From Tissierellia bacterium (lineage in GTDB: Bacteria > Bacillota > Clostridia > Tissierellales > Sedimentibacteraceae), in assembly GCA_028709465.1 (NCBI GenBank), contig JAQVWY010000008.1, positions 1 through 49,378 of the forward strand: a stretch of 49,378 bases of DNA, in the 5' to 3' direction. Both the position numbers and the translations under genes were made by a program. The notes beneath the pieces were generated by a model that had not been told where the DNA came from, ran no database searches, and worked only from the letters and a program-made list of their open reading frames with translations. Position 1 is the stretch's first letter, and each line of letters opens with the position of its first letter. Of the stretch, positions 7,568 through 16,195 are shown one piece after another.

Positions 7568-8977
7568 ATGAGTATATTTATTCCTGGATTAACAACAGTT
7601 GCAATACCAGAAAGCATTACCGTTCATTTAGGTGCTCCTGACCAACCTGCTGCAAATGTTACAGTACCTTATATTGATTATATAAAAAATGTAGCATCTA
7701 GTGAATTATACCCCACATGGCCAGAAAGTGCTCTTAGAGCTAATATATATGCTATTAATTCCATAGCATTAAATAGAGTGTTTACTGAATGGTATAGAAG
7801 TAAGGGATATGATTTTGATATAACAAATACAACCCAATTTGACCAGGCTTATGTACATAACAGAGGTATATTTGATAATATCAGCAGAATTGTCGACCAA
7901 ATATTTGATGAATATATAATAAGACAAGGTCAAATACAACCTCTTTATGCTACATACTGTGATGGCCGTGTGGCTCAATGTAATGGACTATATCAGTGGG
8001 GAACGGTTGGCTTAGCAGAGCAAGGCTATGTACCTTATGATATATTAACATACTATTATGGAAATGATATAAATATCGCTACTGATACACCTATCGCTGG
8101 AGCAGGAGAAACATTTCCAGGGGATCTAGACCTTGGAGACAGCGGCCCATATGTTTTTTTTATTCAAACAGCTTTAAACACCATATCAGTTAACTATCCT
8201 GCAATTCCAAAAATAAATCCCGTAGATGGAATATTTAATACTCCTACTGAATCTGCAGTTAAAAAATTTCAGGAAATATTTGGTTTGCCTGTAACAGGAG
8301 TTGTAGACAAAGGAACTTGGTATAAAATAAGGCAGATATATTCCGCCGTAAGAAAATTAGCTGAACTTTCTTCTGTAGGAATATTAGCTGGTGAACTTCC
8401 TGAAAGATTACCATTAGAAGGAGGGGCGGTTGTTCCTCGAATTCAGATTGTTCAATATTTTATTAATGTTTTGTCAGCTTATTACTCATCAATTCCCCCT
8501 GTAGATATCGATGGAATAATGGGCCCTGCAACTAGGTCTGCTATCATTGAATATCAAAAAACAATGGGGCTACCTGTAACGGGTATGTTAGATGATGAAA
8601 CTTGGCTATCAATGTATAACAATATAGTAGGAATATTAACTACAATACCTCCATCAGCAATTGCTTTGCCAGCTCTTATATATCCTAATATTGTTTACAG
8701 CTTAGGATCAGAAGGTCCTGGTGTCTATTTAATACAACAATATTTAGCCTTTATATCAACTATTTTAACAGACATACCTGCGGTAACTCCAGATGGAGTT
8801 TTTGGAGAAAGTACTAAAGCTGCGGTAATTGCCTTTCAAAAACAATTTAATCTTACGCCAGATGGTATAGTTGGCCGAGAAACATGGAATAAAATTGTTG
8901 ATGTATATAGAGATTTAAGATTTGGTGAAAGAAGAACAGCAGGGCAATTTCCTGGAGGCGAGATAGGAGGAGCTTAA
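7568..8977 (+). CDS. SleC-like spore cortex-lytic enzyme with three peptidoglycan-binding repeats (copy 1)
   Basis: A 469-residue protein. Residues ~25-180 are a SpoIID-like catalytic domain very close to SleC: 'YIDYIKNVASSELYPTWPE', 'NRVFTEWYRSKGYDF', 'YCDGRVAQCNGLYQWG' and 'ILTYYYGNDI'. Glu46 in VASSEL is the expected catalytic acid. Three PG_binding_1 repeats follow at ~190-265, 285-360 and 377-455, each with a DG-x-(F/M)G/N turn and a closing G..(D/G)..TW ('GVVDKGTWYKI', 'GMLDDETWLSM', 'GIVGRETWNKI'). Known SleC enzymes, as I recall, have one such repeat. There is no signal peptide, as in SleC, which acts on cortex peptidoglycan at germination. The start is the ATG at 7568 behind GAGGTGA; a GTG at 7559 lies in that site. 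The usual N-terminal prodomain is missing. Confidence 0.88.
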   Translation: MSIFIPGLTTVAIPESITVHLGAPDQPAANVTVPYIDYIKNVASSELYPTWPESALRANIYAINSIALNRVFTEWYRSKGYDFDITNTTQFDQAYVHNRGIFDNISRIVDQIFDEYIIRQGQIQPLYATYCDGRVAQCNGLYQWGTVGLAEQGYVPYDILTYYYGNDINIATDTPIAGAGETFPGDLDLGDSGPYVFFIQTALNTISVNYPAIPKINPVDGIFNTPTESAVKKFQEIFGLPVTGVVDKGTWYKIRQIYSAVRKLAELSSVGILAGELPERLPLEGGAVVPRIQIVQYFINVLSAYYSSIPPVDIDGIMGPATRSAIIEYQKTMGLPVTGMLDDETWLSMYNNIVGILTTIPPSAIALPALIYPNIVYSLGSEGPGVYLIQQYLAFISTILTDIPAVTPDGVFGESTKAAVIAFQKQFNLTPDGIVGRETWNKIVDVYRDLRFGERRTAGQFPGGEIGGA

Positions 8978-8978
8978 A

Positions 8979-10403
8979 TTGTCAATAGTTCCAGGTTTAA
9001 CACATGTTATTTTACCAGAAAACATTACCGTTCATTTGGGAAGGCCCGATGAAGAAGCAGAAAATGTTACTGTGCCATTTATTGATTATATTAAAAATGT
9101 TGCTTCCAGCGAATTGTATCCTACATGGCCGGAAAATGCTCTTATAGCAAATATATACGCCATTACTTCTATTGCATTAAACAGAATTTTTACTCAATGG
9201 TATAGATCAAGAGGATATAATTTTGATATAACAAACACCACCCAATATGATCAAGCATATGTTCATAATAGAGGTATATTTGATAATATATCATCAATAG
9301 TTGATAAAATATTTAGCCATTATATAAGGAGACAAGGCCGTATAGAACCATTTTATGCTCAGTTTTGTGATGGGCGAATTTCTCAATGCGATGGAATGTA
9401 TCAATGGGGAAGCGTTGACTTAGCTAATCAAGGATATAGCCCCCTTGAAATATTGCAATATTATTATGGAAGTGACATAGAAATTGTAACAGATGCTATT
9501 CGTCAAGATTTTACAACTATTTATCGTGGTGAGCCATTATCCTTAGGTGATACAGGGCTAGACGTTATGATTATGCAATTTGCATTAAACAGAATATCTA
9601 ATAATTTCCCTGCAATTCCTAAAATATATACGATTAATGGAGTATTCGATGAGGTTACAGAATCGGCGGTAAGAGAATTTCAAAAGATATTTAATTTAGA
9701 AGCAAATGGTATTATAGATCAAGGTACATGGTATAAAGTGAGAAGTATATATAATGCAGTTACTAAAATAGCAGAATTAGCATCAGCAGCACCTTTATAT
9801 GCAGATATATCTCGTTATTTTGAAGCAGTATTAATTGAAGGTTTTGAAGGTCCCCGTGTTCAGCTTTTACAATACTTTTTAAATGTATTATCTACATTTT
9901 ACAGTGCAATACCTTCAGTAGATATTAATGGATACTTTGGGCCTGAAACTAGAGAAGCTGTAATGGAATTTCAGAAAGTCATGAATTTACCTGTGTCAGG
10001 TTTAATAGACGATGCTACTTGGGATGCTATGTATAATGCTATATTAAGAATATTAGTTACACTTCCCCCAGAATCAGTTATGCTTCCAAGCTTTAAGTAT
10101 CCTGGAATAATTTTTACTAGAGGTATGGGTACAGAACAACCTGGTGTATTAATTATTCAAGAACTTCTAGCATATATTTCTTCAAGAATTCCTGAAATCA
10201 CATATGTTCCTTATAATCTAGTAGATGGAGTATTTGGTCCAATTACTGAGTCAGCTGTCATAACATTTCAAGAATATTTTGGATTAGAGCCTACTGGAAT
10301 AGTTGATGAAACTACTTGGCTGAAGCTAGTAGAAGTGTATCGAGAATTAAGATACAGTGGTAATGTTAATAATAACACTAATGGTACAAATAAAAATATA
10401 TAA
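8979..10403 (+). CDS. SleC-like spore cortex-lytic enzyme with three peptidoglycan-binding repeats (copy 2)
   Basis: A 474-residue paralogue of the preceding gene, nearly collinear over its whole length ('YIDYIKNVASSELYPTWPENAL', 'YNFDITNTTQYDQAYVHNRGIFDNIS', 'FCDGRISQCDGMYQWGSVDLA'). Glu45 is the expected catalytic residue. Three PG_binding_1 repeats lie at ~190-265, 285-360 and 375-460. The third carries a short insertion ('PEITYVPYNLVDGVFG'), and the C-terminus ends in an Asn/Thr-rich tail. It starts with TTG at 8979, one base after the TAA of copy 1, behind TAGGAGG at 8964-8970, so the two are tightly coupled. The first ~20 residues align with copy 1, so the missing prodomain is a shared ancestral state and not a frameshift. 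A role in cortex degradation is inferred from family. Confidence 0.87.
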   Translation: MSIVPGLTHVILPENITVHLGRPDEEAENVTVPFIDYIKNVASSELYPTWPENALIANIYAITSIALNRIFTQWYRSRGYNFDITNTTQYDQAYVHNRGIFDNISSIVDKIFSHYIRRQGRIEPFYAQFCDGRISQCDGMYQWGSVDLANQGYSPLEILQYYYGSDIEIVTDAIRQDFTTIYRGEPLSLGDTGLDVMIMQFALNRISNNFPAIPKIYTINGVFDEVTESAVREFQKIFNLEANGIIDQGTWYKVRSIYNAVTKIAELASAAPLYADISRYFEAVLIEGFEGPRVQLLQYFLNVLSTFYSAIPSVDINGYFGPETREAVMEFQKVMNLPVSGLIDDATWDAMYNAILRILVTLPPESVMLPSFKYPGIIFTRGMGTEQPGVLIIQELLAYISSRIPEITYVPYNLVDGVFGPITESAVITFQEYFGLEPTGIVDETTWLKLVEVYRELRYSGNVNNNTNGTNKNI

Positions 10404-10439
10404 ATTGCTTATTTTTCTTTTTATGAATTGGAGGTATAT

Positions 10440-10970
10440 ATGCATAACATAAGTAATGAATTTATAAAAAATCCTGTAATGGAAATACAATTGTATTTAA
10501 GAGAAATTGCACAGTGTAAGCCAGAAATTCCCATGATATATCCAAATGGAATATTTGACGCAAAAACAAAAGAAGCTGTGATTGCATTTCAAAAAATTTA
10601 TAATATACCACCTACTGGAAAAGTTGATTTAACAACATGGAACGCTTTAGTCAATGAAGATCGTCTGTGCTATATTAAAAATAAACCTGGTAGTCCTAAT
10701 AGAATATCCATATTTCCCAATAATAATCATACATGTAAGCTAGGGGACGAATGTGATATAGTTTATGTAATACAAATATTACTTAATAATATTGGGAAAA
10801 AATACAAAAATGACATAATCAACATTACAGGCAAATATGATGCTGAAACAGAAGAAGCTGTAAAAAAGTTTCAAAAATCAAATATGCTAAATATTACAGG
10901 AATTGTAGATTTAGAAACTTGGAATTCTTTAGCACATATTAATAACACATGTGGCTTTTACAGTATGTAA
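10440..10970 (+). CDS. Protein made of two peptidoglycan-binding domains
   Basis: A 176-residue protein with two PG_binding_1 domains and no catalytic domain. The first (~8-70) runs from 'VMEIQLYLREIAQCKPEIP' to 'TGKVDLTTWNAL'. The second (~95-165) runs from 'CDIVYVIQILLNNIGKKY' to 'TGIVDLETWNSL'. No signal peptide is present. Four cysteines (in IAQCKP, RLCYI, HTCKLGDEC and NTCGF contexts) are unusual for this fold and could crosslink in the spore coat. The start is the ATG at 10440; the earlier TTG frame would consume the GGAGG site at 10430-10434. It is the fourth gene of the locus and looks like an accessory wall-binding part. The function is inferred. Confidence 0.82.
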   Translation: MHNISNEFIKNPVMEIQLYLREIAQCKPEIPMIYPNGIFDAKTKEAVIAFQKIYNIPPTGKVDLTTWNALVNEDRLCYIKNKPGSPNRISIFPNNNHTCKLGDECDIVYVIQILLNNIGKKYKNDIINITGKYDAETEEAVKKFQKSNMLNITGIVDLETWNSLAHINNTCGFYSM

Positions 10971-11015
10971 TATTTTTTATTAGAATATATGATTACAATA
11001 TAAAAAGTCTTTTTG

Positions 11016-11085
11016 TGTCATCTGAACCGTAGGAGAAGAATCTCATGCTTAATAAGAGATTCTTCACTATCATTAAGTATGGCAT
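11016..11085. repeat. Palindromic repeat, TGTCATCCTGAAC family (paired arms)
   Basis: The left arm starts TGTCATCTGAACC and runs to GAATCTC (11016-11044). A ~11-base centre follows, then an inverted arm starting GAGATTCTTCACTATC (11056-11085). The copy lies in the 284-base gap between the SleC locus and htpG. Confidence 0.75.
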
Positions 11086-11125
11086 GATCATGATGCATTT
11101 TTATCTTTTTATTTCAAATTTGGTA

Positions 11126-11153
11126 TTGACAAATGAATGTGTTTTGTTACAAT
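11126..11153 (+). promoter_or_regulatory. htpG promoter
   Basis: TTGACA (11126-11131), 16 bases, TACAAT (11148-11153). The predicted start site falls inside or next to the CIRCE operator, as expected for HrcA repression. A TATAAT at 11153-11158 is an alternative -10 with poor spacing. Confidence 0.8.
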
Positions 11154-11157
11154 ATAA

Positions 11158-11184
11158 TTAGCACTCGTTGAGTTAGAGTGCTAA
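11158..11184 (+). promoter_or_regulatory. CIRCE operator (HrcA binding site)
   Basis: A perfect match to the canonical inverted repeat: TTAGCACTC, nine bases, GAGTGCTAA. It lies directly after the promoter and ~70 bases before the htpG start. HrcA binding would repress htpG until heat stress. A small CCCG-TTTTTT-CGGG-type hairpin follows at about 11205-11219 in the leader. Confidence 0.97.
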
Positions 11185-11254
11185 CAAAATACATAAAGTT
11201 TACTCCCGGTTTTTTCGGGTCAAATATAACAATATAAGAAGGAAGGATGAAAAA

Positions 11255-13138
11255 ATGTCAAAAAAACAATTTAAAGCAGAATCCAAGAGATTGCTTGATT
11301 TAATGATTAACTCAATTTATACCCATAAGGAAATATTTTTAAGAGAACTTATATCTAATGCTAGTGATGCCATAGATAAAAGCTATTATAAATCTCTCAC
11401 TGACAGCAACATTGTTTTTAACAAGGATGATTTTTATATTCGAATTGAAGTAGATGAAGATAACAGAACACTTATAATTTCTGATACTGGCATTGGAATG
11501 ACTAAAGAAGAACTGGAAACAAATTTAGGAACAATTGCTAAAAGTGGTTCATTTGATTTTAAAGAAAATAATGAAGCAAAAGATGGAATCGATATTATTG
11601 GTCAATTTGGTGTAGGTTTTTATTCTGCATTTATGGTATCAAATGATGTTACAGTAGAAAGTAAAGCATTAGGTTCTGATGAAGCCTACAGATGGCATTC
11701 AACAGGAATAGATGGTTACACAGTTGAGCCATGGGAAAAAGATAATGTTGGAACGAAAATTACTCTAAAAATCAAAGAAAATACTGAAGACAATAACTAT
11801 GATGAATTTATAGATGTTTATAATATTAAATCACTCGTTAAAAAATATTCTAATTTCATTAAATATCCTATTAAAATGAATATGAAGAAAAGGGAACTCA
11901 AAGAAGGCTCTAAAGATGAATATATAGAATATTATGAAGATGAAACTTTAAACAGTATGGTTCCTATTTGGAGAAGAAATAAAAGTGAATTAAAACAAGA
12001 AGATTATGAAAATTTCTATATGGACAAGCATTTTGGATTTGAAAAACCTCTTAAATATTCACATGTAAGCGTTGAAGGTCTAACTAGTTATAATGCTATT
12101 TTATATATACCCTCAAAAGCTCAATATGATTTTTACACAAAAGAATTCGAAAAGGGACTCGAACTATATTCTAATGGTGTTTTAATAATGGAAAAATGCG
12201 GAGATTTACTTCCTGATTATTTTGGGTTTGTTCAGGGATTAGTTGATTCTGCCGATTTATCTCTCAATATTTCAAGAGAGCTTTTACAGCATGATAGACA
12301 GCTTCAATTTATTGCAAAGAAAATAAAAGAAAAAATTAAAAGCGAACTTCTTGAAATGCAAAAAGACGAAAGAGATAAATATATTGAGTTTTTCAAAAAT
12401 TTTGGAAGAACATTAAAATATGGTTTATATCAAGATTGGGGCGCTAATAAAGAAATGCTTCAAGATTTAATTATGTTCTATTCTTCTACAGAGAAAAAAT
12501 TAGTTACTCTTGATGAATATGTTTCACGAATGAAGGAAGACCAAAAATATATTTACTATGCAACAGGGGAAAATGTAGATAAAATTTCAAAACTTCCACA
12601 AACAGAATTAGTTGCTGATAAAGGTTATGAAATATTATATTTTACAGATGAAATAGATGAATTTGCAATTAAAATGTTGATGAATTACAAAGAAAAAGAA
12701 TTTAAATCTGTTTCCAGCAATGATTTAGGCATTGAATCTGATGATAAAGAAAATGAAAATGATACTGATAATGATGAAAATAAGGATATTTTCTCATTTA
12801 TGAAAGAAGCATTAAATAATAAAGTCGTAGAAGTAAAAGCTTCAAAAAGATTAAAAAATCACCCTGTATGCTTATCTAGCAAAGGTGAATTATCTATAGA
12901 AATGGAAAAAGTATTGAATATGATGCCAGATAGCAATGGTAATATACATGCAGAAAAGGTGCTTGAAATAAATACTAATCATGAAATGTTTAGTATAGTG
13001 AAAAATTCTTATAATTCTGACAAAGAAAAGTTAAAGAAATTAACAAATGTTTTGTATAATCAAGCTCTTTTAATAGAAGGATTACCAATTGAAGATCCTG
13101 TGCAATATGCCAATGATGTTTGTGAATTGATGAAATAA
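11255..13138 (+). CDS. htpG: Hsp90 chaperone HtpG
   Basis: A 627-residue cytoplasmic ATP-dependent chaperone. The N-terminal GHKL ATPase domain shows '[12 protein letters not shown]', 'DTGIGMT', '[11 protein letters not shown]' and '[15 protein letters not shown]'. The middle domain has '[12 protein letters not shown]' and '[20 protein letters not shown]', which carries the catalytic arginine. The C-terminal dimerisation domain ends '[11 protein letters not shown]', with no eukaryotic MEEVD tail. An Asp/Glu/Asn-rich linker ('[16 protein letters not shown]') lies at ~497-512. The start follows a GGAAGGA site. Control by CIRCE/HrcA is direct from sequence. In Bacillus subtilis, htpG is not in the HrcA regulon. 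Confidence 0.97.
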   Translation: MSKKQFKAESKRLLDLMINSIYTHKEIFLRELISNASDAIDKSYYKSLTDSNIVFNKDDFYIRIEVDEDNRTLIISDTGIGMTKEELETNLGTIAKSGSFDFKENNEAKDGIDIIGQFGVGFYSAFMVSNDVTVESKALGSDEAYRWHSTGIDGYTVEPWEKDNVGTKITLKIKENTEDNNYDEFIDVYNIKSLVKKYSNFIKYPIKMNMKKRELKEGSKDEYIEYYEDETLNSMVPIWRRNKSELKQEDYENFYMDKHFGFEKPLKYSHVSVEGLTSYNAILYIPSKAQYDFYTKEFEKGLELYSNGVLIMEKCGDLLPDYFGFVQGLVDSADLSLNISRELLQHDRQLQFIAKKIKEKIKSELLEMQKDERDKYIEFFKNFGRTLKYGLYQDWGANKEMLQDLIMFYSSTEKKLVTLDEYVSRMKEDQKYIYYATGENVDKISKLPQTELVADKGYEILYFTDEIDEFAIKMLMNYKEKEFKSVSSNDLGIESDDKENENDTDNDENKDIFSFMKEALNNKVVEVKASKRLKNHPVCLSSKGELSIEMEKVLNMMPDSNGNIHAEKVLEINTNHEMFSIVKNSYNSDKEKLKKLTNVLYNQALLIEGLPIEDPVQYANDVCELMK

Positions 13139-13188
13139 CAGACAGTGGGATGCAGAAAATTTTTTGAATGAGACTTAGTTATCTCTTT

Positions 13189-13226
13189 GACTTTGAGTCG
13201 TGTTTTGGCTCAAGGTCTTTTATATT
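13189..13226 (+). terminator. htpG terminator
   Basis: GACTTTGAGTC pairs with GGCTCAAGGTC through 11 pairs, two of them G-U, around a 7-base loop. TTTTATATTTTT follows. It lies 50 bases after htpG. Confidence 0.7.
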
Positions 13227-13309
13227 TTTACGGGAATGTAAGAGGAATGTAAATTAGAATAAATTTTCAAGCTACGTTCCTAGAATTAATATTAATTTCA
13301 TAATAATTC

Positions 13310-13338
13310 TTGAATATAAATGGTAATATTGGTATACT
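13310..13338 (+). promoter_or_regulatory. uppP promoter
   Basis: TTGAAT (13310-13315), 17 bases, TATACT (13333-13338), about 30 bases before the TTG start codon, giving a short leader with the GGAGGT site. Confidence 0.65.
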
Positions 13339-13368
13339 TGATATTATTTAATTTGGAGGTAAAAAATT

Positions 13369-14178
13369 TTGGTTGAATTTTTGAAGGCGATAATTCTTGG
13401 TATTGTTCAAGGAATAACAGAATGGTTGCCAATAAGCAGCACAGGTCATATGATTTTGGTGGATGAATTTATAAAATTAAATTTTTCAGATCTTTTTGTA
13501 AATACATTTATAGTGGTAATTCAATTTGGTTCTATATTAGCTGTAGTAACATTATATTTTAATAAACTAAATCCATTTTCAACATCAAAGACATTAGAAC
13601 AAAAAAAGGATACGATTTCTCTTTGGTTAAAAGTTCTTATAGCAATTATACCATCAGGTGTTATTGGTGTTTTATATGATGACATAATTAATGAAATATT
13701 TTATAATCCAACAGTAGTTGCATTAGCATTAATTATTTACGGTATTATTATGATTTATATTGAAAGAAATAAAAGAAAATCTAAAGTGAAAAATTTTTCA
13801 AGTCTTTCATATAAATTGGCATTTTCAATTGGTATCTTTCAATGTTTAGCTTTAATACCTGGAACCTCAAGATCAGGTTCTACTATTATTGGTGCAATGT
13901 TATTAGGTACTTCACGGTTTGTGGCAACCGAATTTTCATTTTTTATGGCAATTCCAACTATGCTGGGAGCAAGCGGACTAAAGCTATTAAAGGCAGGATT
14001 TGATTTTTCAGGCTTTGAATGGGCTGTTTTAGGTGTTGGTTCATTAGTTGCTTACATTGTTTCTATAGTAGTCATTAAATTCTTGCTTGATTATATCAGA
14101 AAGAATGATTTTAAATCCTTTGGTTACTATAGAATAGTCCTAGGTTTTATTGTATTGGCCTACTTCTACTTACTTTAA
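13369..14178 (+). CDS. uppP: Undecaprenyl-diphosphatase UppP (BacA)
   Basis: A 269-residue integral membrane phosphatase that regenerates undecaprenyl phosphate for peptidoglycan and other wall polymers, and gives bacitracin tolerance. The two active-site signatures are clear: '[22 protein letters not shown]' near the N-terminus and '[17 protein letters not shown]' at ~165-182. About eight hydrophobic segments are visible. The start is TTG at 13369, eight bases after GGAGGT (13355-13360). It is monocistronic, with its own promoter and a strong terminator after it. Length is typical for the family. Confidence 0.96.
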   Translation: MVEFLKAIILGIVQGITEWLPISSTGHMILVDEFIKLNFSDLFVNTFIVVIQFGSILAVVTLYFNKLNPFSTSKTLEQKKDTISLWLKVLIAIIPSGVIGVLYDDIINEIFYNPTVVALALIIYGIIMIYIERNKRKSKVKNFSSLSYKLAFSIGIFQCLALIPGTSRSGSTIIGAMLLGTSRFVATEFSFFMAIPTMLGASGLKLLKAGFDFSGFEWAVLGVGSLVAYIVSIVVIKFLLDYIRKNDFKSFGYYRIVLGFIVLAYFYLL

Positions 14179-14186
14179 AAACTTAG

Positions 14187-14415
14187 GAATTGAGGGAATG
14201 CAGATAATGCAGAATTTTATATCTCACTCATCTAATCAATCGAATATTGCTGGTCAGTTGAAGTAACTTTCTTAAATACACAATAATCAAAAAAAGATGG
14301 ATTCAAAATCCATCTTTTTTATTATTACATTTAAACAATTAATTTTAATTACAAAATTTCTAATTTTGAATTATTGATAATTCCGTAACCTGCATTATCT
14401 GCATTCCCACAATTC
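14187..14415. repeat. 26-bp inverted repeat pair, AATGCAGATAATGCAG family
   Basis: A 26-base segment, GAATTG-A/T-GGGAATGCAGATAATGCAG, at 14187-14212 recurs in reverse at 14390-14415 with about one mismatch. The pair brackets the uppP terminator. Related TGCATTTCTGCATTAATT segments lie at about 14450-14468 and at 18995-19078. The 346-base gap between uppP and the carboxypeptidase gene holds these repeats and the terminator and no gene. Confidence 0.75.
14289..14320. terminator. Bidirectional intrinsic terminator after uppP
   Basis: AAAAAGATGGA pairs with TCCATCTTTTT around a short TTCAAAA loop, with an A-run before and a T-run after, so it can stop transcription from both sides. Confidence 0.85.
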
Positions 14416-14524
14416 TCTGAATTGTTTTGAATTCTGACTTTCTTCATTCTTGCATTTCTGCATTAATTAAAATTCTATATTTCTAAATTTTCAACTACTG
14501 CTTTATTTGCACATCAATCGATAA

Positions 14525-15592
14525 TCAATTGCTCTTCAATTGTTCAAAATACTCTTCCATGGTCAGTTGGCTTTCATATATTTCTGTTGCCAGAGTTTTG
14601 CCTACATATCTTAAATGCCATGGTTCATATTGATAACCTGTAATACTCTCTTTTCCTTTAGGATATCTAATAATAAATCCAAATCTATGAGCATTTTCTG
14701 CAACCCATTTACCCTCTACTGTATCGAAAAATGTATCATCTAATTGAAAATTCATTGCTTCACAAGTTATATCAATTGATAAACCTGATTGATGTTCACT
14801 TTGACCTGGTTTCGCGCTAAATGTATCAGCTTCTAATTGTCCATGATTTGCTACATATGAATTATATAAATCATTTTGTGTTCTATATGATCTGTATCCT
14901 GACCTAGCATAAAGTTTAAAAGATTTTTCCTCTTCAGCTTTTAAAAATAATTCCTTTAACGCATCATAAGCAGCCTTTCTAAGCTGATTTATCTCTGAAT
15001 TTTGCAATACAGTTGGAATATCATCAAGTGGTACTAAATCACTTGGAACATAATCACTTGCTAAATTTCTTGTTTTATTAACAACCATATCATAAGCATC
15101 TGAATTGGTGATTATATCACTTCCATCAATGTTATCATCCAAGTTGTTGAATACTTTAATTTCAACATTCTTAGATATATCACCATAGCTTATTGTCAAT
15201 ATTCCATTATCAGCAGTTATAGCATTACTAGAAACAAGCAACATATTATCTTCAATATTAAAAGTATCTCCCGTAATAGAAAATTCTATATCTTTATCGA
15301 TATTCACTTCTTTTTTGTTTTTAGAAACTCCTAAAACTTTAAATGAACTTAAATTTATTTTTTCATCAGAATAAGTTATATATTTTTCAGGTGTAACTTT
15401 TAGCTCAATTATTTTCTCATTTTTACTATTATCACTTTTATCATTTTTTTCTGTATATTCATTATTTATATCATTATCATCATTATTTGAAACGCCATTA
15501 GTATAAAATATCGTTAAGAATAATATTATTAATATTGTAGTAACAATTACTGCTCCTTGTTTTCTTTTTCGCTTTTTATTTCTTTTGCTCAT
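14525..15592 (-). CDS. Membrane-anchored VanY-type D-alanyl-D-alanine carboxypeptidase (M15B)
   Basis: A 355-residue wall enzyme. Residues 1-11 are strongly basic, residues ~13-31 form a membrane anchor, and ~32-60 a charged Asn/Asp/Lys linker. Residues ~62-150 look like a bacterial Ig-like domain ('LKVTPEKYITYSDEKINLSSF'), and ~200-345 are a zinc peptidase. The zinc and catalytic motifs are 'SEHQSGLSIDI' (SxHxxGxxxD) and 'EPWHLRYVG' (ExWH). It would trim the terminal D-Ala of stem peptides outside the cell. No vanH/A/X or two-component genes are nearby, so a housekeeping role is more likely than glycopeptide resistance. The start has an AGAAGGAG site. A repeat lies between it and rimI. Confidence 0.9.
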   Translation of the reverse strand: MSKRNKKRKRKQGAVIVTTILIILFLTIFYTNGVSNNDDNDINNEYTEKNDKSDNSKNEKIIELKVTPEKYITYSDEKINLSSFKVLGVSKNKKEVNIDKDIEFSITGDTFNIEDNMLLVSSNAITADNGILTISYGDISKNVEIKVFNNLDDNIDGSDIITNSDAYDMVVNKTRNLASDYVPSDLVPLDDIPTVLQNSEINQLRKAAYDALKELFLKAEEEKSFKLYARSGYRSYRTQNDLYNSYVANHGQLEADTFSAKPGQSEHQSGLSIDITCEAMNFQLDDTFFDTVEGKWVAENAHRFGFIIRYPKGKESITGYQYEPWHLRYVGKTLATEIYESQLTMEEYFEQLKSN

Positions 15593-15638
15593 ATTTCTCC
15601 TTCTAGAAATATTAGATTATTTACCACTTTGAAGTAAT

Positions 15639-15670
15639 GAGATTCTTCAGACTACGCCTTCAGAATGACA
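15639..15670. repeat. TGTCATCCTGAAC-family repeat, single arm (reverse)
   Basis: GAGATTCTTCAGACTACGCC is followed by TTCAGAATGACA. It is a single copy in reverse orientation, in the gap between rimI and the carboxypeptidase gene. Confidence 0.7.
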
Positions 15671-15735
15671 AAAAACAGTATACTAATATTTCTTACTTAT
15701 CTTATTAAGTTTTCTTTGTATTCAAATAGCTATTA

Positions 15736-16182
15736 TTATGCTAAAATTTTCTTCCACATAATAATTGCATCTTCTTTTGGTTTATAATAATAGTTTGGGC
15801 GCTTGCCCATTGATTCAAAGCCAAATTTTTCATAAACCCTAATTGCATCATTATTTGATTCTCTTACCTCTAGTGTCATGCTTGACATTTCACTACATTT
15901 GCATACTTCAATCATTTTGCTAATTAGCGCTGATGCTATGCCCTTTTTTCTATACTCTGGTAACACTGCCACATTTGTGATGTGACCTTCATCACATATT
16001 TTCCATATCCCCATGTACCCTACTACATCACCATCAACTACAGCACATTGATAATATGCTAAATTGTTAGCTAATTCATTAATAAAAGCTTCTCTTGACC
16101 ATGGAGTGGAAAAACATTTTTGTTCAATCCTCGTGACCGCATCTAAATCTTTAAATGTAAGTCCGCGAATCTGAATATCCAT
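15736..16182 (-). CDS. rimI: Ribosomal protein S18-alanine N-acetyltransferase RimI
   Basis: A 148-residue GNAT enzyme expected to acetylate the N-terminal Ala of ribosomal protein S18. Motifs are 'CFSTPWSREAFINEL', 'GHITNVAVLPEYRKKGIASALI' (acetyl-CoA loop RKKGIA), 'MTLEVRESNNDAIRVYEKFGFESMG' and 'RPNYYY'. It lies 13 bases after tsaB, the standard tsaE-tsaB-rimI order in Firmicutes. tsaD, often next in line, is absent here. Confidence 0.93.
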   Translation of the reverse strand: MDIQIRGLTFKDLDAVTRIEQKCFSTPWSREAFINELANNLAYYQCAVVDGDVVGYMGIWKICDEGHITNVAVLPEYRKKGIASALISKMIEVCKCSEMSSMTLEVRESNNDAIRVYEKFGFESMGKRPNYYYKPKEDAIIMWKKILA

Positions 16183-16195
16183 TAATATTCCCCCA

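Noticed and set aside
10428-10439. Longer N-terminus of the peptidoglycan-binding protein from TTG at 10428
   Set aside because: The added codons are the ribosome binding site itself.
14525-15592. Glycopeptide resistance determinant (vanY)
   Set aside because: The zinc peptidase motifs fit VanY, but no vanA/H/X/R/S genes are nearby; general wall trimming is more likely.
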